Below the pieces are notes generated by a model. The model was given only the letters and a program-made list of their open reading frames with translations, had not been told where the DNA came from and did no database searches. Shown in pieces: positions 33,178 through 41,778 of a DNA stretch of 64,000 nt. Position 1 is the stretch's first letter. The number at the start of each line of letters is the position of its first letter. The stretch spans positions 1-64,000 of the forward strand of contig CACYWP010000002.1 in the NCBI GenBank assembly GCA_902778135.1, in the 5' to 3' direction. The position numbers were made by a program, and so were the translations under genes. The stretch comes from an uncultured Coriobacteriaceae bacterium. GTDB taxonomy: Bacteria > Actinomycetota > Coriobacteriia > Coriobacteriales > Atopobiaceae.

Positions 33178-33492
33178 CGTCGCTTTCCCTCCCTGCCAAC
33201 GGAGACCCTGCCCCATGGGCGCTGCATACCTCGCGCGCCAAGACAGTTGAATGTGTTTGCCATTCCAAGGATATCACAACACAGCACGTCCCGTTCTTTT
33301 TGACGTTCTTTCGGATTGACGTGTTTCAAAGGTATGTGGAAACACGTTGAAGTCATACGTACATTAAGCTAAGGCTTTATTGATGAAGGTTTATTGATTG
33401 TCCCCTGCTATCATTCGACTGACATCTTAACTTCTTAAGACATGCGTGCTATTGTGTAATCGTAGGTTCTGACAGGCTATCGGGAGGTCATT
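33178..33492. other. Divergent promoter region, AT-rich
   Basis: About 315 bp between the minus-strand NHLM operon and a plus-strand gene. It is clearly AT-richer than its surroundings and should hold both promoters. I could not assign -35/-10 boxes with confidence. The plus-strand gene has a good ribosome-binding site (GGGAGG, 33481-33486). Confidence 0.5.
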
Positions 33493-34059
33493 ATGTCAGA
33501 TGTTTTGAACGAGCTTGCCATCATTGATAGTATTGCCCGGACGTTGCGTCCGCTGAGCAAGGGCGAGCAGCGTCGTGTCGTGTCGTGGCTGGCAGATTAC
33601 TTCGACATTTACGAAGAGGACGATATCACCATCGAGACCGTGTCCGTTGCCGATGTCGACGAGCCGGTCGCCGAGGTCGTCTTCGACACCGAGGACGACG
33701 AGGTCGAGCCCGAGGTGGAGGCGGAGGCCGCCGAGCCCGCTCCCACCACCTTCGAGGGCCTGTACGAGCTGGTCGCCCCCAAGACCGCCATCCAGAAGAT
33801 CGTCACCTCCGCCTACTGGCTGGAGACCGAGGAGGGCCAGGACTCCTGGACCTCGTTCAAGGCCAACAAGCTGCTGAAGTCCCTGGGCGTAAAGATCAGC
33901 TCCGTCTCGGGCACCCTGGCCATCGAGGGCAAGAAGGACGACCCCAAGGTGGAGGTACTGGACAAGTCCGGCGACTCCATGCAGGGCCGCAAGACCTTCC
34001 GCCTGAGCGATGCGGGTCGCGAGTTCGTCGAGGACCGTCTGGGTCTCTGGGAGGAGTAG
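33493..34059 (+). CDS. Unknown acidic two-part protein
   Basis: 188 aa. A short helical N-terminal part (VLNELAIIDSIARTLRPLS, EQRRVVSWLADYF) is joined by a strongly acidic linker (about 45-90, Glu/Asp/Val/Ala) to a C-terminal domain that looks like a small winged-helix (QKIVTSAYWLETEEGQDSW, KANKLLKSLG, FRLSDAGREFVEDRLG). The C-terminal pattern recalls DNA- or protein-binding domains of unknown-function actinobacterial proteins. No signal peptide. It is monocistronic with its own terminator. I cannot name a family. Confidence 0.75.
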   Translation: MSDVLNELAIIDSIARTLRPLSKGEQRRVVSWLADYFDIYEEDDITIETVSVADVDEPVAEVVFDTEDDEVEPEVEAEAAEPAPTTFEGLYELVAPKTAIQKIVTSAYWLETEEGQDSWTSFKANKLLKSLGVKISSVSGTLAIEGKKDDPKVEVLDKSGDSMQGRKTFRLSDAGREFVEDRLGLWEE

Positions 34060-34089
34060 GGCAAGCACCCACACTCAAAGGCAAGGCGA

Positions 34090-34124
34090 GGGCGCCTCGG
34101 ACCACGGTCCGGGGCGCCCCTTTT
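34090..34124 (+). terminator. Intrinsic terminator
   Basis: Stem GGGCGCC...GGCGCCC with an inner CGGACC/GGTCCG pairing, followed by CTTTT, 30 bp behind the stop of the acidic protein gene. Confidence 0.8.
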
Positions 34125-34127
34125 CCG

Positions 34128-34290
34128 TTCGACCGTCTGGGACGGTTCTCCCCGGTCGAATCATCTATGACGTTTCGACCGGGGAGAACCGTCCCAGACG
34201 GTCGAAGAGGGACCTCGGGATGAAGCGGGACGGGCCCCGGACGAGCGCATTGGCGCTTTCGACCGGGGAGAACCGTCCCAGATGGTCGGA
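34128..34290. repeat. Three REP-like 33-bp hairpin units
   Basis: Unit 1 (34128-34160) and unit 2 (34174-34206) are perfect reverse complements of each other and together can form a 33-bp stem with a 13-base loop. Unit 3 (34258-34290) repeats unit 2 with two mismatches. Each unit alone is also palindromic: ends TTCGACCG and CGGTCGAA, with GGGA...TCCC inside. The set lies between convergent genes. Palindromic units in head-to-head pairs outside genes are the mark of REP/BIME elements. Confidence 0.75.
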
Positions 34291-34301
34291 TTTGTGCTTG
34301 C

Positions 34302-35732
34302 TTAGGCGAGGTCGGCTCCGTTGCTGGCGATGACCTTCGCATACCAGAAGAACGAGTCCTTGCGGTAGCGCTTCATCTCCTTGAGGTCGAACTCGTCGCG
34401 GTCGACGTAGATGAGGCCGTAGCGCTTGGTGATGCCCTCGTGCGTCGAGATCAGGTCGAAGGCGCTCCAGGGGCTGTACCCCATGAGGTCCACGCCATCG
34501 GTGATGGCCTCCTGGCAGGCCTTGATGTGCTGGCGCAGGTAGTCGATGCGGTAGTCGTCGTGGATGCGCGGCTCGCCGTCCTCCCAGACCAGCTCGTCAC
34601 GGACGCCGCAGCCGTTCTCGGTGATGAGCAGCGGCAGCTGGTAGCGCTCCCACAGCTGACGCAGCGTCACGCGCAGGCCGACCGGGTCGATGCCCATGCC
34701 ATAGTTGGTCTTGTTCTGGAGCGGGTTGCTCACGTTGGCGGCCAGGCCGGGGTAGGTCATGAGGCCGGTCATGAAGGCGATGCGCCCGCCAGCGGCCTTG
34801 GCCTCCTCGATGACGCGCTTGCCCTCCTCCTCGTCCACGTACTTCGCGCAGCCGGCTCCGTAGTAGTTGAACGCGATGAAGTCCGGCTGGGCCTCCTTCA
34901 GCGCCACCCAGTCCTCGTCCTCGACATCGGGCTCGATGCCCTGGTCGGCCCACCAGTTCCACAGCGCCTCGGGATACTCGCCGAAGACGGCCGTATCCAG
35001 GAACAGGCGGTTGCGCAGCTGGTCCCAGTCCATGGCGGCGAGGTTGTCCTCGGGGCTGGAGCTGGCCGGGTAGATGGCCGTGATGTTGGGCGCCGGGGCG
35101 ATCCAGGCGTCGGGGCACATGTCATGGCACAGGACCATGGCCTTGGCCTGCGCCACCAGCATGTGATGGTTGGCCTGCCACTGGCCCTTGGCGCTGCCAT
35201 ACTGGTCGCCCTGGAAGAGCGCCATCATGTTCTGCTCGTTGATGGTGAGGAAGTACCTGACCTTGCTGCCGTACTCGGCGAAGCAGATGCGGCAGTACTC
35301 GACGAAGTCGTCGATGCACTGACGCGAGGCCCAGCCGCCGTAGGCATCCTGCAGGCACTGCGGCAGGTCGAAGTGGTACAGGGTGACGACGGGCTCGATG
35401 CCGTGCGCGTGGCACTCGTCTATGACGTCATGGTAGTGCTGGATGCCCAGCGGGTTCGGCTCGCCCGAGCCCTGGGGCAGGATGCGCGGCCAGGAGATGG
35501 AGAAGCGGAACTCCCTGAAGCCCATCTCGGCCATGAGGGCGATGTCCTCGGCGTAGCGGTGGTAGTGGTCGATGCCGTCGTTGAAGTCCGTGTACCCCTC
35601 GGGCACCGGTGCGGTGTCCGACACGCAGAGTGTGCGGCCGTCCTCGAGGTAGGCTCCCTCGCACTGGTATGCGCTGGACGATGCGCCCCACAGGAATCCC
35701 TCGGGGAATGGCCTCAGCTGCTTGTAGTCCAT
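34302..35732 (-). CDS. Family 1 glycosidase, likely 6-phospho-beta-glucosidase
   Basis: 476 aa, normal family length. The N-terminal GH1 signature FPEGFLWGASSSAYQCEG, the acid/base Glu in LTINEQNMM, and the nucleophile Glu in LLITENGCG are present. Near the C-terminus, SAFDLISTHEGITKRYG supplies the Ser...Lys-x-Tyr phosphate-binding motif of the 6-phospho enzymes (BglA/AscB type). It would cleave phosphorylated beta-glucosides such as cellobiose-6-phosphate in the cytoplasm. No PTS gene is adjacent, so the sugar uptake system must be elsewhere. Confidence 0.85.
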   Translation of the reverse strand: MDYKQLRPFPEGFLWGASSSAYQCEGAYLEDGRTLCVSDTAPVPEGYTDFNDGIDHYHRYAEDIALMAEMGFREFRFSISWPRILPQGSGEPNPLGIQHYHDVIDECHAHGIEPVVTLYHFDLPQCLQDAYGGWASRQCIDDFVEYCRICFAEYGSKVRYFLTINEQNMMALFQGDQYGSAKGQWQANHHMLVAQAKAMVLCHDMCPDAWIAPAPNITAIYPASSSPEDNLAAMDWDQLRNRLFLDTAVFGEYPEALWNWWADQGIEPDVEDEDWVALKEAQPDFIAFNYYGAGCAKYVDEEEGKRVIEEAKAAGGRIAFMTGLMTYPGLAANVSNPLQNKTNYGMGIDPVGLRVTLRQLWERYQLPLLITENGCGVRDELVWEDGEPRIHDDYRIDYLRQHIKACQEAITDGVDLMGYSPWSAFDLISTHEGITKRYGLIYVDRDEFDLKEMKRYRKDSFFWYAKVIASNGADLA

Positions 35733-35953
35733 GACGCTCCTCTCTTCGGTCCCTCCGATGACCCAAAGCTAGCAGAGGGGAGCGAGGTTGCCATCCAGGC
35801 ATCGGCGACGGGAGGGTCCGGCCTGTGGATGCGACCCGTGCCGCACGTCATGAAAGGAGCGCCGGTGGGCCGACGCTCGGGAACCCTTACCATCCCATGC
35901 ATCCCATACGGGCATGGGACGATGAATATCCATACTAACGAATACTATCGCAG
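35733..35953. other. Intergenic
   Basis: About 220 bp between the glycosidase start and the end of a small unknown gene, both minus-strand. An inverted repeat TCCCATGC...GCATGGGA near 35895-35921 may end transcription of the small gene. Otherwise nothing is seen. Confidence 0.4.
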
Positions 35954-36250
35954 CTATATGCGCGTTCCCGTGAATGGTGCGCTGACGAGCAGGGTCTTTA
36001 CGGTGCCCGAGACCCGATCGCCTGCGACCGTCCCCTTCAGCCCCAGCTTCATGTCGCCCAGGGGCGTCGGCGCCACGACGCTGCAGGAGAACGTGTCACC
36101 CTTCACCTTCGGGTCCAGCAGCTCGATGTTCTGCTTGCCGATCTTCACCGACCCGCTCAGCTGCGTACCCTTCGTCACGAGGGTCAGCACCCCCTCCAGC
36201 TTGGTGCCCATCGCGTCACCGCTGATACGATAGCTGCCGTCAACTGCCAT
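35954..36250 (-). CDS. Small beta-rich protein of unknown function
   Basis: 98 aa from ATG 36250, behind AAGGAGAAG; the open frame is longer but lacks other good starts. The protein has regularly spaced Gly and alternating hydrophobic residues (MAVDGSYRISGDAMGTKLEG ... APTPLGDMKLGLKGTVAGD) typical of a small beta-barrel or lipocalin-like fold, with PLG/MG turns repeated. It lacks a signal peptide and catalytic residues. Similar short proteins are common and uncharacterised in anaerobic actinobacteria. It is divergent from the pyrimidine genes. Confidence 0.7.
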   Translation of the reverse strand: MAVDGSYRISGDAMGTKLEGVLTLVTKGTQLSGSVKIGKQNIELLDPKVKGDTFSCSVVAPTPLGDMKLGLKGTVAGDRVSGTVKTLLVSAPFTGTRI

Positions 36251-36370
36251 GTCTTCTCCTTTGCCCGACTGTCGGTCCCCGTCCATGGTAGCAATAGTCG
36301 CTGCCACCGCTGGCGGCACATGGGCCGCAATCGACCGGGGCGCGGGGGCCTTTGGTGCTTTCGTGTGCTC

Positions 36371-36399
36371 TTGCATGTGCATGTATTGGTCGCTATATT
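36371..36399 (+). promoter_or_regulatory. Promoter of the pyr operon
   Basis: TTGCAT (36371-36376), a 17-base spacer and TATATT (36394-36399) make a near-consensus sigma-70-type promoter about 135 bp before pyrR. The resulting leader has room for PyrR-dependent attenuation; a short GGAC/GTCC stem followed by TTTTTT lies near 36499-36516, but a canonical PyrR-binding loop was not identified. Confidence 0.65.
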
Positions 36400-36531
36400 G
36401 GTTACAACCTTTAAGTGCGGTACGGGATGCCGTCAAGGATGAATGACATAGCTCGCTGTTCGAGACTCCTTCCGGATGCCCATGCCGCAAAACAGGCGGA
36501 CAGGCGTCCTTTTTTCTAGGGAAGGAGTTCC

Positions 36532-37098
36532 ATGGAACAGGCCATTCTGAAGGCGCTCATCATGGACGAACAGGCGATGGACAGGGCTCTGACCCGCGTT
36601 GCCCACGAGATCATCGAACGCAACGAAGGCGCGGACGGCATCGCCCTGGTGGGCGTGCTGCGTCGCGGCGTGCCCCTGGCGGAGCGTCTCGCCGACAAGA
36701 TCGAGGCCATCGAGGGCAACCGCCCCAAGATCGGCAAGCTGGACATCAGCTTCTATCGCGACGACTTCTCCAGTCACATCGCGCCGGTCCTGCACGCCAC
36801 CGAGATCATGTTCCCCATTGACGGGGTCGACGTGGTGTTGGTGGACGACGTCCTCTACACCGGCCGCACCGTGCGCTCCGCACTGGACGCCCTCATGGAC
36901 TTCGGCCGCCCCAAGAGCGTGCAGCTGGCCGTCATGATCGACCGCGGCCATCGCGAGCTGCCCATCCGCGCCGACTACGTGGGCAAGAACGTCCCCTCCT
37001 CCCACGAGGAGGACGTGCGCGTGCGCATCACCCCGCTTGACGAGAAGAACTCCGTCGAGATCTGGGGCATCGACAAGACTGCAGGAGGTGCCAACTAG
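36532..37098 (+). CDS. pyrR: PyrR bifunctional regulator / uracil phosphoribosyltransferase
   Basis: 188 aa, ATG behind GGAAGGAG. The PRPP-binding motif VVLVDDVLYTGRT and the upstream GVLRRGVPLAERLA and LDISFYRDDF segments are those of PyrR. It binds the leader RNA of pyrimidine genes in response to UMP and attenuates transcription, with weak uracil phosphoribosyltransferase activity. It heads the operon pyrR-pyrB-pyrC, ending 2 bp before pyrB. Confidence 0.95.
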   Translation: MEQAILKALIMDEQAMDRALTRVAHEIIERNEGADGIALVGVLRRGVPLAERLADKIEAIEGNRPKIGKLDISFYRDDFSSHIAPVLHATEIMFPIDGVDVVLVDDVLYTGRTVRSALDALMDFGRPKSVQLAVMIDRGHRELPIRADYVGKNVPSSHEEDVRVRITPLDEKNSVEIWGIDKTAGGAN

Positions 37099-37100
37099 CC

Positions 37101-38024
37101 ATGCTTTCCGTCAAACATCTCATTGACACGACGTCGCTGACCGCCGACGACATCACCCAGATCCTCGACACGGCCAAGTCGTTCGACCCGATCGTCAACG
37201 GCCGCAGCATCAAGAAGGTCCCCGCGCTGCGCGGTCGCACCATCGTCAACCTCTTCCTCGAGCCCTCCACCCGTACCCTGAAGAGCTTCGAGCTGGCCGA
37301 GAAGCGCCTGTCCGCCGACTCCATCTCCATGGGCGGCGCGACCTCCTCGGTCGTCAAGGGCGAGAGCCTCGCCGACACCATCCAGACCATCGACGCCATG
37401 AAGGTCGACATGTTCGTCGTGCGCGCCCGTCTGGCCGGCACCCCGCAGAAGATCACCGAGAACACTGACGCCATCGTCATCAACGGCGGCGACGGCAAGC
37501 ACCAGCACCCCACCCAGGCGATGCTGGACCTCTACACCATCCGCGAGCACTTCGGCCACCTCGACGGCCTGAAGGTCGCCATCGTGGGCGACCTCGCCCA
37601 CAGCCGCGTGTGCGGCTCGCTGGCCCCCGCGCTGAAGACCATGGGCGCCGACGTCACCCTGGTCGCGCCGCCGACCTTCCAGGTGGGAGACCCCTCCTGG
37701 TTCGGCTGCAACCAGACCAACCACCTCGATGACGTGGTGGAGGACATGGACGTCATCTACATGCTGCGCGTCCAGCTGGAGCGCATGGAGGGCGCGGCCA
37801 TCCCGTCCCGCCGCGAGTACAACCGCCTCTACGGCCTGTCGCTCGAGCGCGAGGCCCGCATGAAGGACAACGCCATCATCTGCCATCCGGGCCCGATGAA
37901 CCGTGGCATGGAGATTGACGCCGAGGTGGCCGACTGCCCCCGTTCGAGGATCCTGAACCAGGTCAACGCGGGCGTGCTGACCCGCATGGCCGAGATGTAC
38001 CTGCTGCTGGGAGGAGAAGAGTAA
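37101..38024 (+). CDS. pyrB: Aspartate carbamoyltransferase catalytic chain
   Basis: 307 aa. It joins carbamoyl phosphate and aspartate in the second step of de novo UMP synthesis. The carbamoyl-phosphate motif FLEPSTRT and the HPTQAMLDLYTI signature are intact, as is the C-terminal HPGPMNRGMEI. No pyrI regulatory chain follows, as usual for Gram-positive bacteria. The stop overlaps the pyrC start by one base, so translation is coupled. Confidence 0.97.
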   Translation: MLSVKHLIDTTSLTADDITQILDTAKSFDPIVNGRSIKKVPALRGRTIVNLFLEPSTRTLKSFELAEKRLSADSISMGGATSSVVKGESLADTIQTIDAMKVDMFVVRARLAGTPQKITENTDAIVINGGDGKHQHPTQAMLDLYTIREHFGHLDGLKVAIVGDLAHSRVCGSLAPALKTMGADVTLVAPPTFQVGDPSWFGCNQTNHLDDVVEDMDVIYMLRVQLERMEGAAIPSRREYNRLYGLSLEREARMKDNAIICHPGPMNRGMEIDAEVADCPRSRILNQVNAGVLTRMAEMYLLLGGEE

Positions 38025-39316
38025 TGGCATATCTGATCAAGGGCGCCCACGTCGTCGACCCCCAGGTGGGTCTGGACGACGTCCGCGACGTGCTCGTCGA
38101 GGACAAGCAGATCGTGCGCGTTGACACGGACATCGAGGCCGGCGAGGGCGTCGAGGTCATCGACGGCACCGGCAAGTACCTGGTTCCCGGCCTGGTGGAC
38201 ATGCACGTGCACTTCCGTGACCCCGGCTTCGAGTACAAGGAGACCATCGCCTCCGGCTCGCGCGCCGCGGCCCATGGCGGCTTCACCGACGTGGCGACCA
38301 TGCCCAACACCGACCCCGTCACCGACACCGGCGCCGAGATCCGCTACCAGATCGACACGGCCCGTCGCGCCGGTCTGGTGCACGTGCGCCCGATGGGCGC
38401 CCTGACGCGCGGCGAGAAGGGCGAGTCCCTCGCCGAGATCGGCGACATGGTGATGGAAGGCGCGTCCGCCTTCTCCGACGACGGTCATGGCGTGCAGAAC
38501 GCAGGCATGATGAAGACCTGCATGGCCTACGTCAGCCAGTTCGACCGCGTCGTGTGCGCGCACTGCGAGGTCGAGAGCCTGACCAAGAACGGCGTCATCA
38601 ACTCCGGCCGCGCCGCCACGCGCCTGGGCATGTTCGGCTGGCCCGCGCTGGGCGAGGAGCTGGAGATCTGGCGCGACATCGAGCTGTGCCGCTCCACCGG
38701 CTGCGCCCTGCACATCTGCCACATCTCGACGGCCAAGGGCCTCGAGATGGTCAAGGCCGCCAAGGCGGAGGGCCTGCCCGTCACCTGCGAGGTCACGCCG
38801 CACCACCTGTTCCTCAACGACGAGGACATCGACGACACCTACAACACCAACCTCAAGATGAACCCGCCCCTGCGCAAGAAGTCCGACATGGAGGCCCTAG
38901 TCCAGGGCGTCATCGACGGCTCGATCGACTGCGTCGTCACCGACCATGCCCCGCATGCCGCCCACGAGAAGGACTGCGAGTGGGAGATCGCCTTCTTCGG
39001 CACCATCGGTCTGGAGACCTCGCTGCCGCTGATGCTCACCAACATGGTGTCCACGGGCAAGATCAGCTGGGGCCGCATGGTCGAGGTCATGGCCATCAAC
39101 CCGCGCAGGCTGCTGCGCTGCAACCCCGTCAAGATCGAGGCTGGCTCCCAGGCGGACCTCACGCTCATCGATCCCGCGCGCGAGATCGACGTCACCGAGG
39201 ACTACTTCGAGAGCAAGTCCAAGAACTCCGCGTTCCTGGGCCAGCACCTCACCGGTGTTGCCACTGACGTGCTGATGGCCGGCAAGCGTACGCTGATCGA
39301 CGGCGTCGTCGCCTAG
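38024..39316 (+). CDS. pyrC: Dihydroorotase, class I
   Basis: 430 aa. Metal ligands are in VDMHVHFRDPGFEYKET; further conserved parts are HICHISTAKGLEMVKA, CEVTPHHLFL and the catalytic VVTDHAPHAAHEK. It cyclises carbamoyl-aspartate to dihydroorotate. The last gene of this transcript; a strong hairpin follows at 39339-39372. Confidence 0.97.
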   Translation: MAYLIKGAHVVDPQVGLDDVRDVLVEDKQIVRVDTDIEAGEGVEVIDGTGKYLVPGLVDMHVHFRDPGFEYKETIASGSRAAAHGGFTDVATMPNTDPVTDTGAEIRYQIDTARRAGLVHVRPMGALTRGEKGESLAEIGDMVMEGASAFSDDGHGVQNAGMMKTCMAYVSQFDRVVCAHCEVESLTKNGVINSGRAATRLGMFGWPALGEELEIWRDIELCRSTGCALHICHISTAKGLEMVKAAKAEGLPVTCEVTPHHLFLNDEDIDDTYNTNLKMNPPLRKKSDMEALVQGVIDGSIDCVVTDHAPHAAHEKDCEWEIAFFGTIGLETSLPLMLTNMVSTGKISWGRMVEVMAINPRRLLRCNPVKIEAGSQADLTLIDPAREIDVTEDYFESKSKNSAFLGQHLTGVATDVLMAGKRTLIDGVVA

Positions 39317-39338
39317 CGTCTCTCATCGGAATCGTGCG

Positions 39339-39372
39339 GTGCGGGGCGGTGCTTGAAGGTGCCGCCCCGCAC
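39339..39372 (+). terminator. GC-rich hairpin after pyrC
   Basis: GTGCGGGGCGG pairs with CCGCCCCGCAC (11 bp) around a 12-base loop. A U-tract is missing, so read-through into the following transporter gene is possible. Confidence 0.6.
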
Positions 39373-39486
39373 GCCTATGCTGTTGCCCTGCCGTTCGCCG
39401 CCGACAGAGAGGCCCTTGACGCACCGGTCGCGGAGACGCATCCCGTGACATTCCCCAAGACGCATTCCTCCTGCGAGAGGTGAGCC

Positions 39487-40839
39487 ATGCCCCAGCCCCA
39501 GGACCCCAAGGCACTCTTCGGCACGACACCCATCCCCAAGCTCTTCCTCACCGCCGCGCTGCCCGGTGCGGTGGGCATGCTCGTCGCCTCCATCTATGGG
39601 ACGATGGACGGCATCCTCGTCGGCAACTTCGTCGGGGAGACCCCGTTTGCCGCCATCAACCTGGCCATGCCATTCGTCATCGTGCTCTTCGCCTTCGGGG
39701 ACCTCATCGGCGTGGGCTCGGCCGTGCCCATCTCCATCGCGCTGGGCGAGGACCGTGACGACGACGCCAACAACCTGTTCACCTGCTCCTGCCTGATGAA
39801 CGTCGCCACCGGCGCGCTGCTCGGCATGCTGCTGTGGGTGCTGGCGCCGACCATCTTCGAGCTGATGGGGGCAACGGGCCAGCTCGCGCGCCTGGCCACC
39901 ACGTACCTGCGCGTCTACGCGGCCTTCGCGCCTCTGACCACCATCGGCTACGCCCTGGACAACTACCTGCGTATCTCGGGGCGCATCCGGCGCAGCCTCT
40001 TCGCCAACACCTTCATGGCCGTCTTCGGCGCCCTGATCGAGTTCGTCCTGCTCGGGCCCTGCGGCCTGGGCGTCGGTGCCGCGGCCCTGTCCTACAGCCT
40101 CTCCATGCTCAGCGGCGTGCTCATCGCGGTCTGGCCGTTCGTGCGGGGCGGGCTGCAGCTGCGCTTCGTGCGCCCGCGCTTCTCCCGGGCGGACGTGTTC
40201 GAGGTCTTCCGCTGCGGGGTCTCGACCTTCCTGGACAACGTGGCCGGTCGCATCACCTCCATCGTGATGAACGCGGTGTTGCTGGCCATGGGCGGAGAGC
40301 AGGCCGTCTCCATCTATGGCTGCGCGATGTTCGCGGAGGGCATCATCATCCCGCTCATATACGGCACGCTGGACGCCCTGCAGCCGGCCGTGGGCTACAA
40401 CTGGGGCGCTCGCGAGTACGGGCGGGTCAAGCGCATCGAGCTGTGGTGCTTCGGTACGGTGGCCGCCATCAGCGCGTTGTGGATCGTCATCCTCAACGCG
40501 GTGCCCCAGCACATCGTCGGGCTCTTCCTGCCCAGCGCCGAGGGAGGGTTCCTCGCCGAAGCCGTCTGGGCGCTGCGCCTGTTCTCGCTGGCCCTGGTGG
40601 TGCGCTGGTTCGCCTTTGCCGCCCAGTGCTTCCTCGTGAGCGTGGGTGACGCCCGTGGCGCGACGCTGATGGCCGTGTGCTCGGCCCTGGCGTTCCCCCT
40701 CCCGCTCATTTGGCTGCTCATGCCCCTAGGGTTGACGGGCATGTGGCTGAACAACGCGGCAAACTCGGTCCTGACCTCCATCCTGGGATGCATCCTGCTG
40801 CTGCGCCTGCGCAACCGCGTGCGCGCCATGCGGGCATAG
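39487..40839 (+). CDS. MATE-family multidrug/metabolite exporter
   Basis: 450 aa with about twelve membrane helices and the MATE layout of two similar halves. Conserved pieces are LFLTAALPGAVGMLVASIYGTMDGI (read as two blocks at the N-terminus), VGSAVPISIALGE and, at the start of the second half, ALQPAVGYNWGAREYGRVK. It exports cationic compounds in exchange for Na+ or H+. The ATG is 9 bp behind GAGAGGTG. It sits between the two halves of the pyrimidine genes, and a link to that pathway is not evident. Confidence 0.9.
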   Translation: MPQPQDPKALFGTTPIPKLFLTAALPGAVGMLVASIYGTMDGILVGNFVGETPFAAINLAMPFVIVLFAFGDLIGVGSAVPISIALGEDRDDDANNLFTCSCLMNVATGALLGMLLWVLAPTIFELMGATGQLARLATTYLRVYAAFAPLTTIGYALDNYLRISGRIRRSLFANTFMAVFGALIEFVLLGPCGLGVGAAALSYSLSMLSGVLIAVWPFVRGGLQLRFVRPRFSRADVFEVFRCGVSTFLDNVAGRITSIVMNAVLLAMGGEQAVSIYGCAMFAEGIIIPLIYGTLDALQPAVGYNWGAREYGRVKRIELWCFGTVAAISALWIVILNAVPQHIVGLFLPSAEGGFLAEAVWALRLFSLALVVRWFAFAAQCFLVSVGDARGATLMAVCSALAFPLPLIWLLMPLGLTGMWLNNAANSVLTSILGCILLLRLRNRVRAMRA

Positions 40840-40977
40840 CGTCTCGCTGGGGCGCACCGCGCCCGTCGGCGGGCGCGTTTCTTGAGAATGAGGGGAGTGT
40901 GCGGAGCCTCTGACGGCAAGCGCTTCCGTTGCCGTACCATTTACCCATATGCAAGAGCGAGTCTGAGAGGAGGCCAA

Positions 40978-41778
40978 GTGCATAGCGACGCTGTGACGCA
41001 GCACGAGTTCGTCGTGCGTGGCAACGAGCGGGCTGCCGAGGGCATCTGGCGCCTGGTCATCGAGTCGCCCGTGGCGGGCCAGCTGGCACCCGGGCAGTTC
41101 ATGAACCTGAGGGTCCCGGGCGACGGCTCTCACATCCTGGGCATCCCGCTGTCATTCAAAGGCGCGAACGCCCAGGCCCAGACGGTCGAGCTGCTCTACG
41201 CCGTGGTGGGGGAGGGCACGCGCCGTCTCTCCCAGATGGTCGCGGGCCAGTCTTCGACGCTCGTGGGCCCCTGTGGCAGGGGATGGTGGCTGCCGGAGGG
41301 CGAGGGGAGGGCCCTGCTGGTTGCCGGCGGCATCGGCCTGCCTCCCGTGCTGGCCGCGGCCCGCATGCTGGCAGACGCGGGCATCGGCTTCGACGCCATC
41401 GCCGGGTCGCGCACGGCCGACATGGTGCTGTCCGACGACATCGAGGACCTCGCGCGCCTGGCCGGTGCGGACGGTCGCGTCATCACCTGCACCGACGACG
41501 GCACGGCGGGTCGGAGGGGCTTCGTGACCGAGGCCATGGGCGAGCTGCTGCGCGAGCGCGCGTATGCCCAGGCCTACGCCTGTGGCCCCAACGTCATGAT
41601 GGCCGGCGTCGCGCGGCTGGCCGACGAGCATGGCGTCGCCTGCCAGGTGTCGATGGAGCGCATGATGGGCTGCGGGTTTGGTGCCTGCAGCTGCTGCAAC
41701 GTGGCGCTCGTGGCGGGCGGGTACGCCCTCTGCTGCACCGACGGCCCGGTCTTCGACGCACGGGAGGTGGCATGGTGA
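40978..41778 (+). CDS. pyrK: Dihydroorotate dehydrogenase electron-transfer subunit
   Basis: 266 aa from GTG 40978, behind GAGAGGAGG; a longer frame upstream lacks such a site. FAD-binding and NAD-binding parts (PGQFMNLRVPG, LLVAGGIGLPPVLAAARML, ACGPNVMMAGV) precede the C-terminal [2Fe-2S] ligands in MERMMGCGFGACSCC and YALCC. It passes electrons from the PyrD subunit to NAD+. Its stop overlaps the pyrD start. Confidence 0.93.
   Translation: MHSDAVTQHEFVVRGNERAAEGIWRLVIESPVAGQLAPGQFMNLRVPGDGSHILGIPLSFKGANAQAQTVELLYAVVGEGTRRLSQMVAGQSSTLVGPCGRGWWLPEGEGRALLVAGGIGLPPVLAAARMLADAGIGFDAIAGSRTADMVLSDDIEDLARLAGADGRVITCTDDGTAGRRGFVTEAMGELLRERAYAQAYACGPNVMMAGVARLADEHGVACQVSMERMMGCGFGACSCCNVALVAGGYALCCTDGPVFDAREVAW

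Noticed and set aside
36499-36516. PyrR attenuation terminator in the pyr leader
   Set aside because: The stem (GGAC/GTCC) is only four base pairs and no canonical anti-antiterminator binding loop was seen, so it is mentioned with the promoter but not called.
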